A stretch of 5,046 nt of DNA from JAQIBY01 sp964418565 (GTDB lineage: Bacteria; Bacteroidota; Bacteroidia; Bacteroidales; ML635J-15): contig CAYQMB010000172.1 in assembly GCA_964418565.1 (NCBI GenBank), positions 1 to 5,046 on the forward strand, given 5' to 3'. This document shows, in pieces, positions 1 to 5,046 of this stretch. Made by a program: the position numbers and the translations under genes. The notes below the pieces were generated by a model. That model was not told the origin of the DNA and ran no database searches. It saw only the letters and a program-made list of their open reading frames with translations. Positions within the stretch are counted from its first letter, which is position 1; the number at the start of each line of letters is the position of its first letter.

Positions 1-31
1 CCCCGGATTACGGACAAGTCCTCATCCGGGG
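1..31. other. Strong hairpin downstream of the large gene, possible terminator
   Basis: CCCCGGAT (1-8) and ATCCGGGG (24-31) form a perfect GC-rich 8-bp stem. The 15-nt loop contains a further small inverted repeat, GGAC/GTCC (12-15, 18-21). It lies about 90 bp past the stop of the minus-strand gene. For minus-strand transcription any T-tract would fall left of the window, so a rho-independent terminator cannot be confirmed. For plus-strand transcription no T-run follows (GCTATTCATG). It could also be part of a dispersed structured repeat. Confidence 0.45.
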
Positions 32-122
32 CTATTCATGTTCGAGCCCTTCAGGATCAGAATAAAGAGCAAAACGCTGCAGGCCGATTTTAAGCATGTC
101 TTACATTGATGCGTTGATGGTT
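32..122. other. Short 3' intergenic stretch, no supported gene
   Basis: Between the hairpin and the stop codon of the large gene I see no supported gene. On the plus strand all three frames are open from the window edge and end at 63-65, 91-93 and 107-109, so the tail of a convergent gene cannot be excluded, but none of the peptides is recognisable. Confidence 0.4.
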
Positions 123-3100
123 TTAATTTACAATGACCTGATTGGTTACAACATCATTTGTCAGATGGATCTGCACAAGGTACATTCCCGAACTGAAATT
201 TTCAATGGAAACCTGTTCTTCCTGTTCGTCAGGTACATCTGAAAGCATCAACTGACCAATGGAATTATAAATATTCAGCTTTTTTACTTCATTCTTCCCG
301 AAATCGATGATAAAGTTGCCATCATTGGGATTTGGGTAGATACTCATTCCATATTGCAGTAAAACACCCTCAGAGCGAACAATCCGTATGCTGGAATAGC
401 AAGAGGTTTCGTTACCGGCATCGTCTGTCACTGTCCATATTACCCCGTGATCCCCAATGGGAAAAACTACGCCTTCAAGGCTTTCGAAATGGTTTTTGTC
501 ATTTGTCAAATCCGGTATGATGCAATTATCAAAATAAATGGGATCGAACTCTGTTCCCTGGGTTTCATACCAGGTTTCTCCACTGGCAAGCTGTATGCTT
601 ATGCTATCCTGACATTGAATCACCGGTGAAATGGTATCCAAAACGCTTATATTGAAAGAGGCAGTGGTTTCATTTCCCATATAATCCACCGCCCGGATGC
701 TCAGGTTGTTTTCCTGACCGGATATTTCTGTCCCGGCCGGTGGTGTCTGGTAAAGCTCGGGTGAGTTGTCGCAATTATCGTAAAACTGAATCTGATTCAG
801 ATAATCCGGCACAACAGCGAGACAACTGCTGTCACAATACAAATTCTGATCATCAGGTACGGTGGTTATTGACGGAGCCTCAAGGTCCATGACCCGTGCA
901 TGAAAAACAACAGTGCCTGAATTATCACTTGAGTCAATAACAGTCAGACTTACAATGCAGGTATCTCCGGCTATCACTGTGCCGGGTGCAGGAGCCTGCA
1001 GAATTACGGGATCAGGATCGCAATTGTCACTGACATCTGCCTGACGCGTATAATCCGGCAAAACAGCTTCGCAGGAAAGCCCGTCTCCCAGCCACACATC
1101 GTTTATTGGCGAGGTAAAAACCGGCGCAATGCTATCCGCCATCAAAACAGAAAATGCTGTCTGGCTTTCATTGCCTGATGGATCTGAAACAAGCAGGCTG
1201 ACCGGCTGATCCGGGTTTGAAATGAGCTGACCTGCTGCCGGATACTGTAGTGTATGTAAGCTATCGCTGCAATTGTCTTCAGCCACCACCAAATTGGTAA
1301 AATCAGGCATGATGTATTGACAATTATCATCAGAATACATTGTTTGGGTGGATGGTGATTCCAGAATGGCAGGTGCAGTTGTGTCCAGTATTGCCACATT
1401 AAAACAGTGCTGTGTTTCATTGCCGGCTTCATCGGTAAGCATCAGGCAAACTTCATTGTTTACCCCGGAGAGCATGCTTCCGGGCGGTGGAAGCTGACTC
1501 ATCTCAGGTGAAGTGTCGCAATTGTCAGAGGCTGTACTTGTGGCGGTAAAGTCCGGTAAACTGTATTCGCATTGCACTGCATCGCCAATGACAGTATCTC
1601 CGGGAGCAGTAGTAAACCAGGGCGTAATGCTGTCCTGCAGGGTGATGATGAATTCGGATACTTGAGTGTTACCGGCATCATCCAGTACTTCAAGCTGTAC
1701 ACTAAGCTGATCTGTAGAATAAATGCCACCCGGCACCGGTGTTTGAATGATCGTTAAATCATCATCGCAATTATCACCTGCCTGAATGGAATCCGTAAAA
1801 TCCGGCAATGTAAACTCACATTGAGAATCCGGATAATGCAATTGATTCTCCGGTGCATATACGATCTCAGGCGAAGTTGTGTCCTGCTTGTTTAAATAAA
1901 AACTCTGCAGGTTCTGATTGCCAGACTGATCCTCCAGCATGAGCTGAATCAGTTGATTATCAGTGTCACTTGTTGTTCCTGCTACGGGAGTCTGTGTTAT
2001 CACCGGGTTTGCATCACAATTGTCAGTAAACGGCACATCATCCGTGTAGTCAGGAATGATGTAATCACAATTGGCTGAGGCAATGATATTTTGATCTTCC
2101 AAGCTGCTCAGAAACTCAGGCGCACTGGTGTCTGCCACAGAAACAAGAAAACTTGTCTGGGATACATTTCCTGAATTGTCGGTCAGGCTCAGCACAACAA
2201 GATTATCCAGACCTGAAACCGGTGTGCCGGGCAAGGGTTGCTGTTCTTTAATCAGCGGATCATCGCAATTATCGTAACCATCAAGCTGTGTGGTATAATC
2301 CGGCAGATTAACTGTGCAGGACAGGGAATCCCCGATGATCATATCTGTAAATATGGAAGTTATTAAAGGTGGTGTTGTATCCTGAACTTCTGCATTAAAG
2401 CTAATGCTGTTTGTATTGCCTGCGTCATCTTCCGTTAAAATCTGAACGGTATTTGTTGCCCCGGATACAATACTTCCGGCAGGGGGAGTTTGTTGTACAA
2501 TTGGATCATTGTCGCAATTGTCCTGAATTGTGCACATGGCGATATAATCAGGCAGAGTGGTTTGACAATTGTTGTCAGCAATGAGAATCTGATCACCGGG
2601 AGATGCAGTGAATTCCGGGGAATCATTGTCAACCACTGTCAGCGTAAACGCATGGGTGCTGCTGTTTCCCGTATTGTCGGTTGCAGTCAGGCTGACCGGA
2701 ATAGAAACATCGCTTGTTTCAAAACCTGCTGCAGGATTTTGTGTGATTTCAGGTTCGGAATCGCAATTGTCTGTAACGTTCAATTCATCACTGTAATCTG
2801 GCAAAACAAAGCTGCAATTATCGTTAGCTGAAACTTCCTGACTGGGCGGACCTGATGCAATAACAGGCGCAGTTGTATCAGAAACGGCAACGTTTATGCT
2901 TAATTCTGTTGTGTTGCCGCTTGCATCACTGATGGTAAACAGAATATCGTTGACAGCTCCGTAGATTTCCGTTCCCGCTGCCGGGTCTTGTACAATCACG
3001 GGTGACGGATCGCAATTGTCAGAAAAACTGAACATACCCGTAAAATCAGGCAGAATACTCACACAACTGCTTGCATCACCGATTTCCTGATCGCCCGGCT

Positions 3101-4631
3101 GGCTGAGTACCTGCGGTGGAATGCTGTCTCCCACATACAATGTCACCGTATCAGAAACCGTACTGCCTGCAGAAACACTGATTTCACAGAAATACAAATT
3201 GCCTGATAAGGACTCTTCAGCATTGATGATGTGTAAACTGTCGGTTTGAGCTCCTGAGTATTGCGTGTTGTCATCAATGGCCGCAAAACCGGCACCATTG
3301 TTTACATGCCACTGAAAGCTTTCTGCAGTTTCTGACGCAATGCTTAAAACAAGGTCTTCTCCGGGACATACTGCCGTATCCGTTGGCTGATTGTCCACAT
3401 TGAGTTGGTAGTTTTCATAATAAATTATTTTATCCCGTATATTGTCATTATACACAATGTCTAAGTCACCATCTGCATCATAATCTTCAAAAAGAAAAAA
3501 TGTGCAGTCTATTGAAGAGGAAGTTTGTAATATGACTCCATCAGTGAAGTTTTCAATGAGGATTGTTTCTGAAAAGTTACCATTTCCCAAAGATTCAATC
3601 CATTTAATATCACTCATGCCAATCACAATAATATCATCATCGCCATCGTCGTCCAAGTCTTCAGCATAAACGAAAAATGGGCGGTCGATGGTATTACAAA
3701 TAACAATTGGAGCTGAAAAGACTCCTGTTCCATCATTGTAATGTATGCTGACCTGATCTGTATCATAGTTTATTGAAGCAATATCAATATCATTATCCCC
3801 ATCAACATCTCCAAGGTCAATAGATCTGCAATTATTAATGTTTGTTGCCAAAGGCTCCCAGTCTTCATACATTCCTGCTCCTAAGTTTTTTTTGTAATAG
3901 ACTTCAGAGGCAATGTCTGTTGTGTTCGAACCATCATGACCAGATGCAATATAATCATTGAGACCATCTCCGTCAATGTCTTTATGGAATAGAGCTCTAA
4001 AAACAGGAGCAACATTAACCGGTGTTGTTATAATACCTTCAAAAGCATTCCAATCACAATTACCTTGCAAATAGAAATAAGGATTAACTAAATCAATTAT
4101 GCTGTCGTTATTATAATCAGCATGATTGAAATAGCGTATAGAAGCATTGTCAAAAGGAAAAGCTTGGTGTTCAAAAAGATTATTTAATGCATATTGATTG
4201 TCTGCTGGTTCTACGTCCCACTGGGATGAAAAATCATTATTGTTCTGCAACCATGAATATGTTCGGTTTCCTTCAATAGTTTGGTTATATTCGGTTAGAA
4301 AATCCATATCCCCATCACAGTCCTTGTCAATTGGATAAAATCTCATTAAATGCGTAAGGTAATTTGAGATGACCTGTTGAGCACTGAAATTTCCATTGCC
4401 GTCGTTTTCATACCAGGCAATTTTATTGTCCTCATAACTGCCCGATACAATGTCCAGATCCCCATCATTGTCCAAATCTATAGAATAGATAGCAAAAGGA
4501 TCAACCACATCAATGGTAATCACTTCTGCTTCCCCAAAAAAGGTTTGAGAAAACATTTTTGGAGCATGCAGCAAAAAACATGCAAACAAGCAATGGAAAA
4601 TAAGCAGCTTGAAAAAAGTCCTGTGTCTCAT
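123..4631 (-). CDS. Secreted modular surface protein: FG-GAP/VCBS propeller, Ig-like domain, HYR-like repeat stalk, T9SS type A sorting domain
   Basis: Intact gene encoding about 1502 residues, probably an outer-surface adhesin or structural protein exported by T9SS. Residue numbers in all entries count from an in-frame TTG at 4667, so the preferred ATG is residue 13. Order: signal peptide 13-41; seven calcium-loop motifs of the DxDxDGDxD type, residues 64-404; Ig-like domain about 421-513; ten HYR-like modules 514-1343; an eleventh, different HYR module 1344-1430; T9SS sorting domain about 1438-1514; TAA stop at 123-125. I chose the ATG at 4629-4631 over the TTG because it puts a basic n-region (Arg14, His15, Arg16) directly before the hydrophobic core and has an A-rich leader typical of Bacteroidota; neither start has a Shine-Dalgarno sequence. 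No catalytic domain is visible, so the adhesin role is inferred from architecture. The next gene is divergent. The repeat half is clearly richer in GC than the propeller half. Confidence 0.95.
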   Translation of the reverse strand: MRHRTFFKLLIFHCLFACFLLHAPKMFSQTFFGEAEVITIDVVDPFAIYSIDLDNDGDLDIVSGSYEDNKIAWYENDGNGNFSAQQVISNYLTHLMRFYPIDKDCDGDMDFLTEYNQTIEGNRTYSWLQNNNDFSSQWDVEPADNQYALNNLFEHQAFPFDNASIRYFNHADYNNDSIIDLVNPYFYLQGNCDWNAFEGIITTPVNVAPVFRALFHKDIDGDGLNDYIASGHDGSNTTDIASEVYYKKNLGAGMYEDWEPLATNINNCRSIDLGDVDGDNDIDIASINYDTDQVSIHYNDGTGVFSAPIVICNTIDRPFFVYAEDLDDDGDDDIIVIGMSDIKWIESLGNGNFSETILIENFTDGVILQTSSSIDCTFFLFEDYDADGDLDIVYNDNIRDKIIYYENYQLNVDNQPTDTAVCPGEDLVLSIASETAESFQWHVNNGAGFAAIDDNTQYSGAQTDSLHIINAEESLSGNLYFCEISVSAGSTVSDTVTLYVGDSIPPQVLSQPGDQEIGDASSCVSILPDFTGMFSFSDNCDPSPVIVQDPAAGTEIYGAVNDILFTISDASGNTTELSINVAVSDTTAPVIASGPPSQEVSANDNCSFVLPDYSDELNVTDNCDSEPEITQNPAAGFETSDVSIPVSLTATDNTGNSSTHAFTLTVVDNDSPEFTASPGDQILIADNNCQTTLPDYIAMCTIQDNCDNDPIVQQTPPAGSIVSGATNTVQILTEDDAGNTNSISFNAEVQDTTPPLITSIFTDMIIGDSLSCTVNLPDYTTQLDGYDNCDDPLIKEQQPLPGTPVSGLDNLVVLSLTDNSGNVSQTSFLVSVADTSAPEFLSSLEDQNIIASANCDYIIPDYTDDVPFTDNCDANPVITQTPVAGTTSDTDNQLIQLMLEDQSGNQNLQSFYLNKQDTTSPEIVYAPENQLHYPDSQCEFTLPDFTDSIQAGDNCDDDLTIIQTPVPGGIYSTDQLSVQLEVLDDAGNTQVSEFIITLQDSITPWFTTAPGDTVIGDAVQCEYSLPDFTATSTASDNCDTSPEMSQLPPPGSMLSGVNNEVCLMLTDEAGNETQHCFNVAILDTTAPAILESPSTQTMYSDDNCQYIMPDFTNLVVAEDNCSDSLHTLQYPAAGQLISNPDQPVSLLVSDPSGNESQTAFSVLMADSIAPVFTSPINDVWLGDGLSCEAVLPDYTRQADVSDNCDPDPVILQAPAPGTVIAGDTCIVSLTVIDSSDNSGTVVFHARVMDLEAPSITTVPDDQNLYCDSSCLAVVPDYLNQIQFYDNCDNSPELYQTPPAGTEISGQENNLSIRAVDYMGNETTASFNISVLDTISPVIQCQDSISIQLASGETWYETQGTEFDPIYFDNCIIPDLTNDKNHFESLEGVVFPIGDHGVIWTVTDDAGNETSCYSSIRIVRSEGVLLQYGMSIYPNPNDGNFIIDFGKNEVKKLNIYNSIGQLMLSDVPDEQEEQVSIENFSSGMYLVQIHLTNDVVTNQVIVN
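126..356 (-). other. T9SS type A C-terminal sorting domain
   Basis: Residues about 1438-1514 carry the hallmarks of the Por/T9SS type A sorting domain: MSIYPNPNDGNFIIDF near the start, LNIYNSIGQLML in the middle, SGMYLVQI, and a short final strand TNQVIVN right before the stop. In this family the domain directs the folded protein through the T9SS outer-membrane translocon and is then usually removed while the protein is attached to the cell surface or released. No T9SS machinery gene lies in this window. Confidence 0.93.
378..638 (-). other. Eleventh, canonical HYR domain capping the repeat stalk
   Basis: Residues 1344-1430 (87 residues) start DTISPVI like the preceding modules and keep DNC (Cys1382), but have no LPDY segment and no cysteine at position 22. 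Instead they have Cys1352 near the start and Cys1423 in DDAGNETSCYSSIRIV, after an FPIGDHGVIWTVTDDAGN segment. That is the usual HYR layout (early Cys, DNC, GNxxSC). It is therefore a different subtype from R1-R10, between the array and the sorting domain. Confidence 0.82.
639..3128 (-). repeat. Ten tandem HYR-like modules, each exactly 83 codons (249 bp)
   Basis: Units in protein order, R1 to R10: 2880-3128, 2631-2879, 2382-2630, 2133-2381, 1884-2132, 1635-1883, 1386-1634, 1137-1385, 888-1136, 639-887. None differs in length. Thirteen positions are identical in all ten by hand alignment: Asp1, Pro5, Cys22, Pro27, Asp28, Asp37, Asn38, Cys39, Gln47, Pro49, Gly52, Asp68, Asn72. Each starts DxxxP (often DTTAP), has [LIVM]PD[YF] at 26-29, DNC at 37-39 and usually DxxGN at 68-72; R9 has Asp in place of that Gly. 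This resembles the HYR family, an Ig-like beta-sandwich of extracellular proteins. Cys22 and Cys39 probably form a disulfide in every module. Outside the invariant positions the copies are strongly diverged, so the array is old or fast-evolving. A stiff stalk holding the propeller away from the cell is the inferred role. Confidence 0.92.
3129..3407 (-). other. Ig-like domain linking propeller to repeat stalk
   Basis: Residues about 421-513 show the Ig pattern: Cys434 in a PTDTAVCPGEDLVL strand, Trp453 in FQWHV, and Cys494 in LYFCEISV, followed by a final strand VSDTVTLYVGD. The Cys-Trp-Cys arrangement predicts one core disulfide across the sandwich. Similar single Ig modules occur in many Bacteroidota T9SS cargo proteins between binding domains and C-terminal modules; a spacer or ligand-contact role is inferred. 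Confidence 0.75.
3408..4499 (-). other. FG-GAP/VCBS repeat domain, probable seven-bladed beta-propeller
   Basis: Residues about 57-420 contain seven calcium-loop motifs: 64 (DLDNDGDLDI), 114 (DKDCDGDMDF), 184 (DYNNDSIIDL), 230 (DIDGDGLNDY), 287 (DVDGDNDIDI), 337 (DLDDDGDDDI) and 395 (DYDADGDLDI), spaced 46-70 residues apart. Most are followed by an aromatic/Asn turn such as IAWYENDGNGNF (83-94), IHYNDGTGVF (308-317) or IKWIESLGNGNF (354-365). This is the FG-GAP/VCBS signature; seven copies match the seven blades of the integrin-alpha type propeller. Motif 3 lacks the usual Gly and is the most degenerate. Ligand unknown. The DNA here is AT-rich, unlike the downstream repeats. Confidence 0.9.
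4545..4631 (-). other. Signal peptide of the large surface protein
   Basis: Residues 13-41 have a classical Sec signal layout: a short basic n-region (MRHR), a hydrophobic core of about 17 residues rich in Phe and Leu, and a polar end APKMFSQ. Cleavage most likely falls near FSQ/TFF, a common pattern in Bacteroidota exported proteins; the exact site is inferred. Two cysteines (26 and 30) lie in the core, but LFAC is a poor lipobox and T9SS cargo is not normally a lipoprotein, so signal peptidase I is more likely. Confidence 0.85.
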
Positions 4632-4675
4632 TCTGTTTTTATTTGCAATATTACGAAAAAAATGCAAACAAGCAA
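4580..4675. repeat. Pair of 14-bp direct repeats around the start of the large gene
   Basis: ATGCAAACAAGCAA occurs exactly at 4580-4593, inside the signal-peptide coding region, and at 4662-4675, just upstream of the start codon. The copies begin 82 bp apart. The upstream copy contains the TTG proposed as the -33 element of the minus-strand promoter. Function unknown; it may be chance or a small tandem-duplication relic. Confidence 0.5.
4646..4675 (-). promoter_or_regulatory. Weak candidate promoter for the large surface-protein gene
   Basis: On the minus strand, TAATATTG (4653 down to 4646) matches TAnnTTTG with one mismatch, and a TTG (4675 down to 4673) lies 19 nt upstream of it. The start of transcription would then be near 4640 and the leader only about 10 nt long. 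If real, it rules out the TTG at 4667 as the translation start. A promoter further up, overlapping the divergent gene's promoter, is an alternative. Confidence 0.25.
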
Positions 4676-4739
4676 GGCCTTAGTCTGTATGGTCTTTCTG
4701 TGTGATCAAAAAAAACCATTATAAAATATGTATTAATTA

Positions 4740-4771
4740 TTTTCATATTTACATTTTAATGAATACATTTG
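4740..4771 (+). promoter_or_regulatory. Candidate Bacteroidota sigma-70-type promoter for the gene at 4805
   Basis: TACATTTG at 4764-4771 matches the Bacteroidota -7 consensus TAnnTTTG exactly. A TTTTC at 4740-4744, close to the -33 TTTG/TTG element, lies 19 nt upstream, a suitable spacing. Transcription would begin roughly at 4776-4780, giving a leader of about 25-30 nt before the ATG. This is prediction from consensus only. Confidence 0.6.
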
Positions 4772-4804
4772 TACAGACAGTTTAAAAATCAAATAAACCA
4801 GACT

Positions 4805-5046
4805 ATGAAAAACACAAGCAATTACATGTTAACATGCATTGCATTATTTGCAATCATTCTTTTTGGACAACTGAATCTTTTTGGGCAAACCAGACCAGAT
4901 TCTTGGTATGTTGGTGGAAACAACAATAGTGATGCTGAAGTGTTCGGTCGCTATGGCAGTTCAGGAGACCTTTTATTTATGAACTCTGCCGATAATACTA
5001 GTCTTTCTGATTACGACATGGTACTCACCTACGATCCCTCCTGGCT
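4805..5046 (+). CDS. 5' end of a divergent gene for an exported protein of unknown function (partial)
   Basis: An open frame runs from ATG 4805 to the window edge (80 complete codons, no stop). It begins MKNTSNYMLTCIALFAII, a short n-region with one Lys and a hydrophobic core, ending in NLFGQ/TRPDSW, a likely signal peptidase I site similar in style to the large neighbour (FSQ/TFF). The mature start has Gly/Asn-rich segments (WYVGGNNNSDAEVFGRYG) and LTYDPSW at the edge. I do not recognise a family. The second Met (4826) would give a signal peptide with no positive charge, so 4805 is preferred. There is no Shine-Dalgarno sequence, but the leader is A-rich and a good -7/-33 promoter candidate lies just upstream. 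It is likely another T9SS or surface protein, which its missing C-terminus would settle. Confidence 0.8.
   Translation, partial: MKNTSNYMLTCIALFAIILFGQLNLFGQTRPDSWYVGGNNNSDAEVFGRYGSSGDLLFMNSADNTSLSDYDMVLTYDPSW

Larger units (their letters stand above)
4632..4804. other. Divergent intergenic region
   Basis: This AT-rich 173 bp gap separates the two outward-facing genes and must hold both promoters. Besides the two promoter candidates it contains a 7-bp perfect inverted repeat, AAATATG (4724-4730) and CATATTT (4744-4750), next to the plus-strand -33 element. That could be an operator but is expected often by chance in such AT-rich DNA. No small gene or RNA is evident. Confidence 0.7.

Noticed and set aside
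32..97. Minus-strand 21-codon ORF (MLKIGLQRFALYSDPEGLEHE) downstream of the large gene
   Set aside because: Too short, no ribosome binding site or recognisable homology, and it runs up to the hairpin; no support beyond an open frame.
1142..1432. Minus-strand open frame of 96 codons in another frame
   Set aside because: It lies wholly within modules R7-R8 of the large gene in a shifted frame and has a composition typical of a shadow frame (His/Trp/Gln-rich).
2490..2831. Plus-strand open frame of 113 codons inside the repeat region
   Set aside because: It is antisense to the HYR-like modules, has no signal, domain or ribosome site, and arises from the repeat codon pattern on the other strand.
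639..3128. CRISPR or non-coding tandem array explanation for the 249-bp periodicity
   Set aside because: The period is too long for CRISPR, the DNA copies are strongly diverged, and conservation follows codons and protein motifs.
4545..4631. Lipoprotein signal (Cys26 or Cys30 in the signal peptide)
   Set aside because: The residues before each Cys do not fit a good lipobox, the hydrophobic core continues past them, and the protein carries a T9SS sorting domain.
4632..4667. Upstream TTG start adding 12 residues to the large protein
   Set aside because: It would put a polar extension with Arg/Asn/Lys before the signal peptide, has no ribosome binding site, and overlaps the candidate promoter. 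The ATG at 4631 gives a textbook signal peptide.
4377..4724. Plus-strand open frame of 115 codons antisense to the N-terminus of the large gene
   Set aside because: It overlaps the well-supported signal peptide and propeller coding region in antisense, and its translation looks like no known protein.

Overview
The window looks like Bacteroidota DNA. The evidence is a large secreted protein ending in a type IX secretion system (T9SS) type A sorting domain, A-rich leaders without Shine-Dalgarno sequences, and an exact match to the Bacteroidota -7 promoter element (TAnnTTTG). Genus cannot be told from this sequence.

Layout. Positions 1-122 are non-coding as far as I can see, apart from a strong hairpin at 1-31. 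Positions 123-4631 on the minus strand are one intact gene for a secreted modular protein of about 1502 residues. In order it has a signal peptide, a seven-motif FG-GAP/VCBS calcium-binding beta-propeller, one Ig-like domain, ten HYR-like modules of exactly 83 residues each, one more canonical HYR module, and the T9SS sorting domain. Positions 4632-4804 are an AT-rich divergent intergenic region with a good plus-strand promoter candidate. From 4805 to the right edge is the 5' end of a second, divergent gene with a signal peptide; its function cannot be read from 80 residues.

Interpretation. The large protein has no recognisable enzyme domain. Its plan is a ligand-binding-type propeller head on a long stalk of disulfide-containing beta-sandwich modules, with a C-terminal cell-surface anchoring/export signal. 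An adhesin or surface-structural role is the most natural inference but is not proven. The neighbour is also predicted to be exported, so the locus may serve the cell surface, but a functional link is not shown.

No RNA gene, CRISPR array, insertion sequence or clear new biological system was found. The most notable points are the indel-free 83-residue periodicity of a strongly diverged repeat array and the sharp base-composition change at the propeller/stalk boundary.
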